Source: Flavobacteriaceae bacterium (GTDB taxonomy: Bacteria > Bacteroidota > Bacteroidia > Flavobacteriales > Flavobacteriaceae). From it: a stretch of DNA of 64,000 nucleotides. Where the stretch lies: the NCBI GenBank assembly GCA_028279515.1, contig JANQNQ010000004.1:310001-374000 (forward strand), given 5' to 3'. A program made the position numbers and the translations under genes. This document shows positions 23,708 through 32,682 of the stretch, piece by piece. The notes beneath the pieces are model-generated. The model did not search any database, was not told where the DNA came from, and saw nothing but the letters and a program-made list of their open reading frames with translations. The stretch's first letter is position 1, and every line of letters starts with the position of its first letter.

Positions 23708-26484
23708 AGTTTTTCCTTTAAATAGTGTCCGGTAAATGACTTCTTATTCATGGCAACTTCTTCAGGAGTTCCTTGTGCTACAACAGTACCACCTTTTTCA
23801 CCGCCTTCTGGGCCTAGGTCAATGATGTAATCTGCACATTTGATAAGTTCCAGATTGTGCTCAACAACTACAATTGAATGTCCTTTTTCGATAAGTGCTT
23901 CAAAAGAAGTCAATAACTTTTTGATGTCGTGAAAATGCAGCCCCGTTGTAGGTTCGTCAAAGATAAACAAGGCCTTTTCTTTAGTATTTCCCTTTACCAA
24001 AAAGGAAGCTAGTTTGATACGTTGGGCCTCTCCGCCAGAAAGAGTAGAGGAAGACTGTCCCAAGGTTACATACCCAAGTCCAACATCTTGCAGCGGTTGT
24101 AGTTTATTGATGATTTTCTTTTGCTCGTGCTGTTTGAAAAAAGCGATGGCATCGTCAATGGTCATGGTCAATACATCATCGATGTTTTTGCCTTCAAAGG
24201 TGACTTCAAGAATTTCTTTCTTGAATCTTTTTCCTCCACAGGTTTCACATTCTAAATGAACATCAGCCATAAACTGCATCTCAATGGTCACTTCGCCTTC
24301 ACCTTTGCAGGTTTCGCAGCGCCCACCTTCTACATTAAATGAAAAATGTTTAGGCTGATAGCCTCTCATTTTAGCCACTCGTTGTTTGGTAAACAAAGCT
24401 CTGATATCATCATAGGCTTTTATGTAGGTTACCGGATTTGAACGCGAAGAGCGACCAATTGGATTTTGATCGACAAATTCGACCGTACCTATATTACTGT
24501 ATTTACCATCCATTTTTGTGAATTGTCCAGCTTTTTCTCCATAACCCCCAGTTTCTTTGAGAATTGACGGGTACAAGATTTTCTTCACCAAGGTACTTTT
24601 TCCGCTTCCTGAAACTCCTGTAACTACGGTGAGCATATTGAGCGGAAAGGTGGCGCTGATGTTCTTAAGATTGTTTTCACGCGCCCCTATAATGTCAATA
24701 TGATAGTTGGATGTCCTTCTCTTTTTCGGAACCTCAATTTTCATAGCCCCATTGAGATAGTTGGCCGTAAGAGTGTTTCCGTTATTTGTTATGTGGTCAA
24801 AGGTGCCAGTAGCGACGACTTCACCTCCATGAGTACCCGCTTCGGGGCCTATATCGATGATTTCGTCAGCGGCAACCATGATATCTTCATCGTGTTCAAC
24901 GACAATTACTGTGTTGCCAAGATCTCGTAAGGATTGCAGTACGTTGATCAGCTTTTCGGTGTCCTTAGGATGCAGTCCTATACTGGGTTCATCAAGGATA
25001 TACATAGAGCCTACTAAGCTACTCCCTAATGAAGTTGCCAAGTTAATACGTTGTGATTCCCCACCCGAAAGGGTATTGGACTTTCTATTGAGTGTCAAAT
25101 ATTCGAGCCCTACATTGGTCAGGAATAGCAATCGGTTATTGATTTCCTTGAGTAAGCGCGAAGCGATTTGCTGATCGTGTTCGTTAAGAGTGAGTTCGTT
25201 AAAAAAATCGGCTAAACGATGTAAAGGCATTTCGACTAGGTCGGTAATGGTCTTTCCCGCAACTTTCACGTAGTTAGCTTCAGGTCGCAGTCGTTTCCCA
25301 TGGCAGACATCACATTTGGTCTTTCCGCGATAGCGAGATAACATGACTCGATTTTGGATCTTATAGCTTTTTTCCTCTAAAAAAGAGAAAAACTGATTGA
25401 GCCCTTCAAAATATTCATTGCCTTCCCAAACCAGGCGTTTTTGTGCATCAGTAAGCTCAAAGAAAGGCTTGTGAATTGGAAAATCAAACTTATAAGCATT
25501 GTTGACCAATTGATCGCGATACCAGCTCATGCTTTCACCGCGCCAAGGAAATATAGCGTTTTCATAGACTGAAAGCCCAGTGTTAGGGATAACGAGATCC
25601 GCATCGATGCCAATCACATCACCATAACCCTCACACTTTGGACAAGCCCCGTACGGATTGTTAAAGCTGAAAAGATGTAAGTTTGGTTCAAGGAACTGCA
25701 TGCCATCAAGCTCGAACTTATTACTAAATAAAGTTTGTTTTTCGGTTCCTACCTCTTCAATGATACAAGTTCCACTGCCTTCAAAGAAGGCCGTTTGTGT
25801 GGCGTCTGCCAATCGATTGTAGAAATCCTCATCGTGATTTACGATGATACGGTCGACAACCAGATAAAAGTCATGGTCGATCTCTTCATTGATCTCATCA
25901 ATACGAACCACTTCGCCTTTATATTTTATCCTAGCATAGCCTTGTTGTGCTAAGATTTTAAGCGCATGATAAGTACTTCGGTCATCTGGTATGTGTACTG
26001 GTGATAACAACAAGAGTTTGCTGCGTTCTTCGTAAGATTTTACAAAGTCAATAACATCGGCGACGGTATGTTTTTTCACTTCTTTTCCTGAGATAGGAGA
26101 GAAGGTCTTTCCGATACGAGCGTATAGAAGTTTCAGATAATCATAAATCTCGGTAGTGGTACCAACTGTAGACCTAGGGTTGGTTGAATTGACCTTTTGT
26201 TCGATAGCAATGGCCGGAGCGATTCCTTTGATATAGTCAACCTTAGGTTTATTGAGCCTTCCTAAGAACTGTCGTGCATAAGATGATAAGCTTTCTACAT
26301 AACGACGTTGTCCTTCGGCATATAGGGTGTCAAAGGCCAGACTCGATTTTCCAGAACCTGATAGCCCGGTAATCACTACAAGTTTGTTTCGAGGGATGGC
26401 AACGTCAATGTTTTTAAGGTTGTGAAGTTTAGCCCCTTTAATGAGGATGTTCTTCTTTGGGTCTAGCGCTGTAATATCGGTCAT
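23704..26484 (-). CDS. uvrA: Excinuclease ABC subunit A (UvrA)
   Basis: This protein of about 926 aa is the damage-sensing ATPase of nucleotide excision repair, acting with UvrB and UvrC. It has two ABC cassettes: Walker [17 protein letters not shown] with signature [14 protein letters not shown], and [15 protein letters not shown] with signature [14 protein letters not shown]. The zinc-binding Cys pairs are [26 protein letters not shown] and CETCGGKRF. The start is placed at [25 protein letters not shown]; an ATG 57 nt upstream would add residues not seen in the family. It is convergent with DUF3667 and divergent from the sigma factor gene. Confidence 0.96.
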   Translation of the reverse strand: MTDITALDPKKNILIKGAKLHNLKNIDVAIPRNKLVVITGLSGSGKSSLAFDTLYAEGQRRYVESLSSYARQFLGRLNKPKVDYIKGIAPAIAIEQKVNSTNPRSTVGTTTEIYDYLKLLYARIGKTFSPISGKEVKKHTVADVIDFVKSYEERSKLLLLSPVHIPDDRSTYHALKILAQQGYARIKYKGEVVRIDEINEEIDHDFYLVVDRIIVNHDEDFYNRLADATQTAFFEGSGTCIIEEVGTEKQTLFSNKFELDGMQFLEPNLHLFSFNNPYGACPKCEGYGDVIGIDADLVIPNTGLSVYENAIFPWRGESMSWYRDQLVNNAYKFDFPIHKPFFELTDAQKRLVWEGNEYFEGLNQFFSFLEEKSYKIQNRVMLSRYRGKTKCDVCHGKRLRPEANYVKVAGKTITDLVEMPLHRLADFFNELTLNEHDQQIASRLLKEINNRLLFLTNVGLEYLTLNRKSNTLSGGESQRINLATSLGSSLVGSMYILDEPSIGLHPKDTEKLINVLQSLRDLGNTVIVVEHDEDIMVAADEIIDIGPEAGTHGGEVVATGTFDHITNNGNTLTANYLNGAMKIEVPKKRRTSNYHIDIIGARENNLKNISATFPLNMLTVVTGVSGSGKSTLVKKILYPSILKETGGYGEKAGQFTKMDGKYSNIGTVEFVDQNPIGRSSRSNPVTYIKAYDDIRALFTKQRVAKMRGYQPKHFSFNVEGGRCETCKGEGEVTIEMQFMADVHLECETCGGKRFKKEILEVTFEGKNIDDVLTMTIDDAIAFFKQHEQKKIINKLQPLQDVGLGYVTLGQSSSTLSGGEAQRIKLASFLVKGNTKEKALFIFDEPTTGLHFHDIKKLLTSFEALIEKGHSIVVVEHNLELIKCADYIIDLGPEGGEKGGTVVAQGTPEEVAMNKKSFTGHYLKEKL

Positions 26485-26565
26485 TGCAACATAAAAATAA
26501 TCTCCAAAGATACTATTTAAAAAAGAGGATTTAAAGACCAAAAATGATAAAAAATCGAATTTCTA

Positions 26566-26598
26566 TTTGTTTTTTTAAAATGAATATTGTTATATTTG
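26566..26598 (+). promoter_or_regulatory. Bacteroidota housekeeping promoter of the ECF sigma gene
   Basis: TTTG at 26566-26569 (the -33 box) and TATATTTG at 26591-26598 (the -7 box TAnnTTTG) are separated by 21 nt. This is a near-ideal promoter of the Bacteroidota primary sigma factor, with a leader of about 105 nt before the ATG at 26710. Confidence 0.75.
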
Positions 26599-26709
26599 GC
26601 TCAGTTACAAACTACAAAACACAGTTGCCTATATCTTAAAATTACTTTTTTAAACAGAATTACGGTATTATCAGCCCTACGGTAATACTTAACCTAAAAA
26701 AGTAATGAT

Positions 26710-27291
26710 ATGGAACAACGTCTCGAAGATTCAGTTCTAGTTAGCGATTACATTAAAGGAAACGAGGTAGCCCTCGAAAGGCTTATCAATCGTCACCAGC
26801 AACGTGTTTACAGTTTTATCTATTCAAAGGTCTTGGATAGAGATACCACAGAAGACATTTTTCAGGATACCTTTATCAAAGTGATCAATACGCTAAAGAG
26901 AGGTGCTTACAATGAAGAAGGAAAATTTTTACCTTGGGTGATGCGTATCGCTCATAATTTGGTCATCGATCATTTTAGAAAGAACAACCGTATGCCTAAG
27001 TTTGAGAACAATGGTGAATTTAGCATTTTCTCTGTTTTAGGAGATTCGGCTCTGAATGCCGAGAAAAAAATTATTAAAGAACAGGTTGAGAGCGATCTTA
27101 GAAGATTGATTCAAGAGTTACCAGACGATCAAAAGCAAGTGCTTAAACTTCGTTTGTACAATGACTTGAGTTTCAAGGAAATCTCTGAGCAGACGGGGGT
27201 TAGCATCAATACGGCGCTAGGAAGAATGCGCTATGCATTGATCAATCTCAGAAAGGTAATAGAGAAACATAATATCGTTTTGACAAACTGA
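26710..27291 (+). CDS. RNA polymerase sigma factor, ECF-type sigma-70
   Basis: This 193-aa protein has region 2 (LINRHQQRVYSFIYSKVLDRDTTEDIFQDTFIKV...FLPWVMRIAHNLVIDHFRKN; residues ~24-98) and region 4 (LPDDQKQVLKLRLYNDLSFKEISEQTGVSINTALGRMRYALINLRK; ~137-182) joined by a short linker with no region 3, as in ECF sigma factors. No anti-sigma gene is adjacent; the next gene encodes a 47-aa protein instead. It has a clear housekeeping promoter. The target genes are unknown. Confidence 0.92.
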   Translation: MEQRLEDSVLVSDYIKGNEVALERLINRHQQRVYSFIYSKVLDRDTTEDIFQDTFIKVINTLKRGAYNEEGKFLPWVMRIAHNLVIDHFRKNNRMPKFENNGEFSIFSVLGDSALNAEKKIIKEQVESDLRRLIQELPDDQKQVLKLRLYNDLSFKEISEQTGVSINTALGRMRYALINLRKVIEKHNIVLTN

Positions 27292-27353
27292 TGCAATAAA
27301 GTGTAAAACGCCGCGTTGTTATAGTATAAAAAATCTTATACAAACAACGTAAT

Positions 27354-27497
27354 ATGGAAAAACTTTACACTGAGAATTCATCAGAAATGAAGAATTTACA
27401 TCCTAAAAAGGAAACCATCAGCTTCCTACTTAATTATTCTAAGGCTTTAAGTGTTATTAATTATAAGAAGCTACAATTTGAAACGCTTCTTAATTGA
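27354..27497 (+). CDS. Small 47-aa protein downstream of the sigma factor
   Basis: A 48-codon ORF (MEKLYTENSSEMKNLHPKKE..., ending KKLQFETLLN) begins 62 nt after the sigma gene stop and ends at a terminator. It has no signal peptide or membrane segment. The second half (ETISFLLNYSKALSVINYKK) looks helical. From memory, closely similar short proteins follow this sigma gene in other Flavobacteriaceae, which supports a real gene. Function is unknown; the linkage allows a role tied to the sigma factor, which is speculation. Confidence 0.72.
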   Translation: MEKLYTENSSEMKNLHPKKETISFLLNYSKALSVINYKKLQFETLLN

Positions 27498-27529
27498 AAA
27501 AAGGCTCGCTCGATCAGCGAGCCTTTTTT
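27497..27529. terminator. Bidirectional terminator overlapping the nth stop codon
   Basis: AAAAAAGGCTCGCT and AGCGAGCCTTTTTT form a 14-bp stem with a small loop. The right arm contains the last codons and stop of nth (27514-27516, minus), so the hairpin doubles as coding sequence. Confidence 0.88.
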
Positions 27530-28176
27530 GATTTCATATAGTCAGCAATCACCGATTTTCTTCCGATGGTGTTGGTAATAATGTCCTTTTCAAGATTCCA
27601 ACCGCGTGCCGGAGAGTATTCTCTTCCGTAGTATATGATTTGCAGATGTAGCTTGTTCCATAATTCTTTGGGGAACAATCGTTTGGCATCTTTTTCAGTT
27701 TGAACGACATTTTTTCCGTTAGAAAAACCCCAACGATACATCAATCTGTGAATGTGCGTATCTACCGGAAATGAAGGTATTCCGAAGGCTTGTGACATCA
27801 CAACACTGGCAGTTTTATGACCTACAGCAGGAAGCGATTCTAATGCTTCCATATCAGCAGGAACTTCTCCGTTGTACTTATCGATCAATATATGTGAGAG
27901 CTCATAAATTCCCTTTGACTTCATTGGTGACAACCCAACCGGTCTGATGATTTCGCGAATCTCCTCTTGTGACAATCGTATCATAGCATGCGGATTATCA
28001 GCTCTGTCAAATAACAGCGGAGTGATTTGATTTACTCGAGCATCAGTACTCTGTGCAGACATCAAGACTGCGATAAGCAATGTATACGGGTCTGTGTGGT
28101 CTAACGGAATGGGAGTTTTGGGATAAAGTTTCTCTAATGTATCAATCGTGAAGGCAACCTTTTCTGCTTTGGTCAT
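27514..28176 (-). CDS. nth: Endonuclease III-type DNA glycosylase lacking the Fe-S cysteines
   Basis: This 220-aa base-excision repair enzyme removes oxidised pyrimidines and nicks the AP site. The HhH-GPD core is clear: ALESLPAVGHKTASVV with catalytic Lys K121, and FPVDTHIHRL with Asp D139, close to E. coli K120 and D138. The C-terminus, where E. coli Nth has C-x6-C-x2-C-x5-C for a 4Fe-4S cluster, reads YYGREYSPARGWNLEKDI with no Cys. There is no cysteine anywhere in the protein, so it should lack the cluster. A -7 box TAATTTTG lies just upstream (28193-28200, minus). It is divergent from bcp. Confidence 0.92.
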   Translation of the reverse strand: MTKAEKVAFTIDTLEKLYPKTPIPLDHTDPYTLLIAVLMSAQSTDARVNQITPLLFDRADNPHAMIRLSQEEIREIIRPVGLSPMKSKGIYELSHILIDKYNGEVPADMEALESLPAVGHKTASVVMSQAFGIPSFPVDTHIHRLMYRWGFSNGKNVVQTEKDAKRLFPKELWNKLHLQIIYYGREYSPARGWNLEKDIITNTIGRKSVIADYMKSKKAR

Positions 28177-28230
28177 TTTTCTTATTTTTAATCAAAATTA
28201 CAGAACTAAGTTTCAATTAAAAAATTTGCT

Positions 28231-28683
28231 ATGAACACATTGAAAGTAGGGGACAAAGTCCCTGATTTTACAACGACCGATCAAGATGGGAATTCGGTCT
28301 CTCTATCTGATTTTAAAGGAAAGAAATTGGTTGTTTTCTTTTATCCACGAGCGAACACTCCTGGATGTACGGCCGAAGCTTGCAATCTTCGTGACCACTA
28401 TGCTGAGCTGCAATCAGCAGGATATTCCCTTTTGGGCGTTAGCGCCGATACCGAAAAAAAACAAAAGAACTTTGCTACCAAGTTCGACTTTCCGTTTCCT
28501 CTATTGGCTGATACAGACCACACGGTCATCAACGCTTTTGGTGTATGGGGTCCTAAGAAATTCATGGGACGTGAGTTTGATGGTATCCACCGCAAAACCT
28601 TCTTGATTGATGGGGAGGGTGTTGTCGAAAGGGTCATTGACAAGGTAAAAACAAAAGACCACGCGGCACAGATTCTAAACTAA
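28231..28683 (+). CDS. bcp: Thioredoxin-dependent thiol peroxidase (BCP)
   Basis: This 150-aa cytosolic peroxiredoxin of the BCP/PrxQ type reduces peroxides with electrons from thioredoxin. The active-site loop FYPRANTPGCTAEAC has the peroxidatic Cys46 and a resolving Cys51 four residues later, the atypical 2-Cys arrangement of E. coli BCP. The length is normal. It is divergent from nth and followed by a terminator, so probably monocistronic. Confidence 0.95.
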   Translation: MNTLKVGDKVPDFTTTDQDGNSVSLSDFKGKKLVVFFYPRANTPGCTAEACNLRDHYAELQSAGYSLLGVSADTEKKQKNFATKFDFPFPLLADTDHTVINAFGVWGPKKFMGREFDGIHRKTFLIDGEGVVERVIDKVKTKDHAAQILN

Positions 28684-28690
28684 TAAAAAG

Positions 28691-28719
28691 AAAAAGGCTT
28701 CCAAACGGAAGCCTTTTTT
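28691..28719. terminator. Bidirectional intrinsic terminator
   Basis: AAAAAGGCTTCC-aaac-GGAAGCCTTTTT between the convergent bcp and the minus-strand gene ending at 28744. Confidence 0.9.
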
Positions 28720-28743
28720 ATATTCTTGATCGAGAGATTGAGA

Positions 28744-30198
28744 TTATTCTTTCTCGATTACCGCCTTGGCGTCGTAGCCAAAGAGTTTCTTTTCTTTGAT
28801 CAATTCAGCAATACCTTCTGGCAGCATTTCTTCCCATCCTTCTTCACCACTGGCGATCATACCTAAAACTTTTCGGCTAAAGATGTGTAAGATATCTTGT
28901 TCAAAATCAAAGATATCGACTACCTTTCCGTTGTATTTAAAGAATTTGTACAGTTCTTTCATCCTAGGATGTACTTTCAAATTGTTACTTGTGATCAATT
29001 GACCAGTTTCTGGGTCAACCATTGGGTACAAGTATACCTTTAGATCTTTAAAGAACAACTTTCCGAAGGCTTCTAGTATACCACCACTCAAATGACGATA
29101 ATACTTTTCATTGAAGATCTCTACAAGATTGTTGACCCCTAACGTAAGACCCAAGCGTTCCTTTGTATAGTTAGAGAAATATTCTACTACTTTATAGTAT
29201 TCCTTGAAGTTAGAGATCATCACCGTTTGTCCGAGCGAGCAGAGTAGGCGTGCACGATCCATGAAATCTTGCTCATCGATCTCACCTTCAGCTCTTAGGT
29301 TAGAAAGGGTGATTTCAAAGACAACAACCGTTTTGTCTACGTCTACCTTATTCTCTCGAATAAAGATTTCGTATGACTTTTTGTACATATCCATGTTGAC
29401 CTTGGTCACCGGACGATAACTTCCACGAAGTGCAAGTATGTTCTTCTTGTACAAGATACGAGCAGGAAGAATGTTGTTTCCGTCAGGACCAAACATCACC
29501 GCTTCGGTCATTCCGTTTTTAACTAACTGTAAGCTCATCAAACGGTTATCAACATCTGCAAAACGAGGTCCTGAGAAGTTGATGGTATCGATTTCGATCA
29601 TGTCTGTATCGATATGATCGTATAAATATCTTAGTAATTTTCTTGGATTGTTGTGCTTATAAAAGGCACCATAGACCAAATTGACTCCCATGATACCCAA
29701 GGTCTCTTGCTGAAGCTTGGCATCAATTTGGTGAAAACGTACGTGCAGTACGATTTCGTTGTAATCTTCGTCTGGAGCTACTTGAAATTTAACACCCATC
29801 CAACCATGGCCCTTGTACTTTTTAGCAAAGTCAATGGTAGCCACTGTGTTGGCGTAACTAAAGAATATTTTGTCGGGATGCTTTTCACGTGAGATACGCT
29901 GCTCGATCAAACTCATCTCATGAGAAAGCATTTTCTTCAATCGGGCCTCGGTTACATAACGACGATCATCCTCGATACCATAAATGGCATCACTAAAGTC
30001 CTTGTCATAGGCACTCATAGTTTTTGCGATCGTTCCAGATGCACCACCCGCTCTAAAAAAATGTCTAGCTACTTCTTGTCCGGCACCAATTTCAGCGAAG
30101 GTACCATAGATGTGTTCATTAAGATTTATTCGGAGCGCCTTCGCATGAATCGAAGGCACATTTTCAATTTGCTTATCTCCTTTGAGAACAATAGGCAT
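28744..30198 (-). CDS. Conserved cytosolic protein of unknown function
   Basis: This 484-aa protein has no signal peptide and no membrane helix. It begins with a short strand and IHAKALRINLNEHIYGTFAEIGAGQEVARHFFRAGGASGTIAKTMSAYDKDFSDAIYG, a glycine-rich, strongly conserved-looking segment. SYANTVATIDFAKKYKGHGWMG, DTINFSGPRFADVDNRLMSLQLVKNGMTEAVMFGPDG and NLRAEGEIDEQDF follow. I know near-identical Bacteroidota proteins labelled 'TonB-dependent receptor' or 'nicotinate-nucleotide adenylyltransferase'. Neither fits: there is no export signal or barrel, and no nucleotidyltransferase HxGH motif. I do not recognise the fold. It is monocistronic. Confidence 0.85.
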   Translation of the reverse strand: MPIVLKGDKQIENVPSIHAKALRINLNEHIYGTFAEIGAGQEVARHFFRAGGASGTIAKTMSAYDKDFSDAIYGIEDDRRYVTEARLKKMLSHEMSLIEQRISREKHPDKIFFSYANTVATIDFAKKYKGHGWMGVKFQVAPDEDYNEIVLHVRFHQIDAKLQQETLGIMGVNLVYGAFYKHNNPRKLLRYLYDHIDTDMIEIDTINFSGPRFADVDNRLMSLQLVKNGMTEAVMFGPDGNNILPARILYKKNILALRGSYRPVTKVNMDMYKKSYEIFIRENKVDVDKTVVVFEITLSNLRAEGEIDEQDFMDRARLLCSLGQTVMISNFKEYYKVVEYFSNYTKERLGLTLGVNNLVEIFNEKYYRHLSGGILEAFGKLFFKDLKVYLYPMVDPETGQLITSNNLKVHPRMKELYKFFKYNGKVVDIFDFEQDILHIFSRKVLGMIASGEEGWEEMLPEGIAELIKEKKLFGYDAKAVIEKE

Positions 30199-30382
30199 TT
30201 GTACTAGGTTTTATTGAATACACAAAGTTAAAAAGATTCGCACACTTTCTGTCTTAATTAGTCATAAATTTCAAGTATTAAGAGGGATTAAATTAAATCG
30301 CTTCTCTCGACTGCTATGGTTAATTTATGTAATTTTATGCGGAAGAATTATCCAAATTTTTGAACAAACTATACGTTAAATT

Positions 30383-31147
30383 TTGAAAGTCACATTTCTA
30401 GGCACTGGAACATCCCAAGGAATCCCCATCATCGGAAGCACGCATCCCGTATGTTTAAGCGAAGATCCAAAGGACAAACGTCTTCGGGTATCGATCATGG
30501 TCGAATGGGACCAATATCGTTATATAGTTGATTGCGGACCAGATTTTAGACAACAGATGCTCAGTGTCAATTGTGATCGTATCGACGGCATTCTTTTTAC
30601 ACATGAACATGCCGATCACACAGCCGGACTTGACGACATACGTCCCTTTTTCTTTAGGCAAGGGGATATCCCGGTATATGCACACGAGCGTGTTTTAAAG
30701 GCCTTGCAGCGTAGGTTTGACTATATCTTTGAAACCAACAACAAATATCCTGGCGCACCTTCTGTCATTCAAAATGTCATTTGGAACAATCAACCCTTTA
30801 GATTGGGCAACTTGGATGTCATTCCGATCAATGCGATGCACAATCGTTTGCAGGTATTCGGTTTCAGATTTGGTGAATTCGCCTATTTAACCGACGTTAA
30901 GACGGTTGAAGAGGAAGAAATGCAGAAACTTTCAGGACTTGAAGTGCTAGTGGTCAATGCATTGCGAGAAGAGGCTCATCATTCGCACTTTAATCTAGAG
31001 GAAGCTCTAGCTTTTGTCGAACGAGTGAAGCCCAAAAGAGCGTACTTCACCCACATAAGCCATCGTTTAGGATTTCATGCCAAAGTGGCTAAAAGTCTTC
31101 CAGAAAATGTATTTTTGGCCTACGATAACTTGAGCATTTCAATTTAG
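30383..31147 (+). CDS. MBL-fold metallo-hydrolase (PhnP-like)
   Basis: This 254-aa cytosolic hydrolase has the metal motif FTHEHADHTAGLDDI (HxHxDH) near residue 74, with further His residues in NAMHNRLQVFGFRF and YFTHISHRLG. The opening FLGTGTSQGIP is typical of PhnP/RNase Z-like phosphodiesterases. The start is TTG at 30383: an in-frame TAA lies two codons upstream, so no ATG is available. The substrate is unknown, perhaps a cyclic nucleotide or other phosphodiester. The leader has the 11-mer TAATTTTATGC at 30330. Confidence 0.88.
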   Translation: MKVTFLGTGTSQGIPIIGSTHPVCLSEDPKDKRLRVSIMVEWDQYRYIVDCGPDFRQQMLSVNCDRIDGILFTHEHADHTAGLDDIRPFFFRQGDIPVYAHERVLKALQRRFDYIFETNNKYPGAPSVIQNVIWNNQPFRLGNLDVIPINAMHNRLQVFGFRFGEFAYLTDVKTVEEEEMQKLSGLEVLVVNALREEAHHSHFNLEEALAFVERVKPKRAYFTHISHRLGFHAKVAKSLPENVFLAYDNLSISI

Positions 31148-31204
31148 AAGAAGGCCAATAAATATTGGGCGACCACGTTACTGTAAATGATTAATCCCTA
31201 AACT

Positions 31205-31696
31205 ATGAAAAACAAGATCTTCATGTACCTCTTCATTTTTGCGGTACTCTATATTTTATTTCAATATGTAAGCTCAAAAAACTTCTTTCAAGAGAACGAA
31301 GCGAAGATCCAAAAACTAGAACAACAAGTGACGCAGCTCACTGATTCGGTAGGTACACTGAATGAGAAAATACTAGACTTGGGCTCTTTTAATCTTGCCA
31401 ATGACGACCTAGGGTTAGAGTATTTTGCCGAATACGGCTATGAGCAGGTGATTCCGTTTATAGAGGACAAGTTGATCGAAACCAATCTAGGTAAAGGAAA
31501 CAATCCGTTGGTGCCTTATGAAATGACGGGCGAAACACCGTTTAAGATCAATTCAATGCGCGTTTTGAACCATCGTTGGGTGGTTGCTGATTTTTCAGAT
31601 GGAAAACAGTGGGGTCAAGTGATCGTAAAGTACTTTATCAACGAAGATAATACAATGGACTTTGAAGTCGTTGAACATTTATTGTATCCTAACTAG
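31205..31696 (+). CDS. Membrane-anchored protein with coiled coil, unknown function
   Basis: This 163-aa protein has one N-terminal transmembrane anchor (KIFMYLFIFAVLYILFQYV, residues 4-22) and a heptad-type coiled coil (ENEAKIQKLEQQVTQLTDSVGTLNEKI, about 30-57). A small globular domain (LGLEYFAEYGYEQVIPFIEDKL...FEVVEHLLYPN) follows and probably faces the periplasm. No family is recognised with confidence. It follows the MBL hydrolase by 57 nt and may be co-transcribed. Its TAG stop overlaps the TAG of the convergent esterase gene through CTAG (31693-31696). Confidence 0.8.
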   Translation: MKNKIFMYLFIFAVLYILFQYVSSKNFFQENEAKIQKLEQQVTQLTDSVGTLNEKILDLGSFNLANDDLGLEYFAEYGYEQVIPFIEDKLIETNLGKGNNPLVPYEMTGETPFKINSMRVLNHRWVVADFSDGKQWGQVIVKYFINEDNTMDFEVVEHLLYPN

Positions 31697-32343
31697 ATCT
31701 TCTTTTCTAACCAGTCTTTAAACGAATAGAAGTTTTGTGGCGCGACTCCGTGACCCACAGGATATTCTTCGTACACATGGTCAATGCCTAGTTTCTCTAA
31801 CATCGGACTGCTTTTACGTGCCCAATCGACAGGAATTACCTGATCTACACTGCCGTGAGAGCAATAAAAGGAAAGGTGATTGTAGTTGGCATCTGTACTT
31901 CCTAAAATATCCTGATTGATGTAACCACTCAGGGCCACCACATTTTTTATTTTCTCTGGATAGGTCAGAGCAACTGCATAACTCAATATCGTTCCTTGGC
32001 TAAAGCCAAGAAGAGTCACATTGTCTTTATTTACAGGATACGCTTCAAGAACTTCATCAATGAATTTGGCAATCACATCTCGTGATGAAATGGCTTGCTC
32101 GTTGTCGCTCCATTTTCCGTCAACGGCGTCAAAGTGAATGGCATACCAAGCATGGCCGTAAGGCATCAAATCGTAAGGAGCACGTGCTGATACGATAAAC
32201 AATTCCTCTGGAAGTTCAGAAGCAAATGAGAAGAGATCTTCCTCATTACTTCCGTATCCGTGAAACATGATCATTAGTGGTGCATTCTGTTCTAATGTCG
32301 AAGAACGAATAATATGGTGAAGCGATAGGGTCTGTGCTTGCAT
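31693..32343 (-). CDS. Alpha/beta hydrolase, phospholipase/carboxylesterase type
   Basis: This 216-aa cytosolic esterase of the carboxylesterase / acyl-protein-thioesterase family shows the nucleophile elbow GFSQGT (Ser near residue 115). The likely Asp is in HGSVDQVIPVDWAR and the His in YPVGHGVAPQN. The opening has the oxyanion segment MIMFHGYGSNEEDLFSFA. The natural substrate is unknown. It is the last gene of a minus-strand operon after the BatA-type, dihydroorotase-like and small membrane protein genes. Confidence 0.87.
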   Translation of the reverse strand: MQAQTLSLHHIIRSSTLEQNAPLMIMFHGYGSNEEDLFSFASELPEELFIVSARAPYDLMPYGHAWYAIHFDAVDGKWSDNEQAISSRDVIAKFIDEVLEAYPVNKDNVTLLGFSQGTILSYAVALTYPEKIKNVVALSGYINQDILGSTDANYNHLSFYCSHGSVDQVIPVDWARKSSPMLEKLGIDHVYEEYPVGHGVAPQNFYSFKDWLEKKI

Positions 32344-32361
32344 GGATATTACTTTAGGGAA

Positions 32362-32682
32362 CTATTGAACAAAGGTAAACCAACGTTGAAACAATGGACC
32401 TATAAGCGGTACAGCCAGCTCTTTTTTGGTAATGGCACCATAGAGTCCCATGGCCCAGCAAAGAAACGAAATCACCCATGTGATGTCGCCAAGCAATTCG
32501 TTGACACGATAAAACGCCATCGAAAGCATCAAGAGAATGATGAGCCCAAACATCTGACGAATATGGAATCGGGCAAAGGAATTCTTCTTTTCCAAGTTCA
32601 TAGAAAAGGCGATGAATGTGCCAATAAATGTTATATAGGCAATGGTGGCGATGGTTCTTCCTTCGTTGGCTACTTTACTCAT
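32362..32682 (-). CDS. Small polytopic membrane protein (DUF4870-like)
   Basis: This 106-aa protein has three to four hydrophobic helices and the pattern EGRTIATIAYITFIGTFIAF...FARFHIRQMFGLIIL...AMGLYGAITKKELAVPLIGPLF. That resembles DUF4870-type or Bacteroidota 'import component' small membrane proteins. The function is unknown. It overlaps the dihydroorotase-like gene by 4 nt (ATGA) and is 18 nt from the esterase. Confidence 0.8.
   Translation of the reverse strand: MSKVANEGRTIATIAYITFIGTFIAFSMNLEKKNSFARFHIRQMFGLIILLMLSMAFYRVNELLGDITWVISFLCWAMGLYGAITKKELAVPLIGPLFQRWFTFVQ

Noticed and set aside
26485-26541. Longer N-terminus for UvrA
   Set aside because: The extra 19 residues are unlike any UvrA start; [18 protein letters not shown] fits the family.
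28744-30198. TonB-dependent receptor or NMN adenylyltransferase label
   Set aside because: There is no signal peptide, plug or barrel, and no HxGH nucleotidyltransferase motif.
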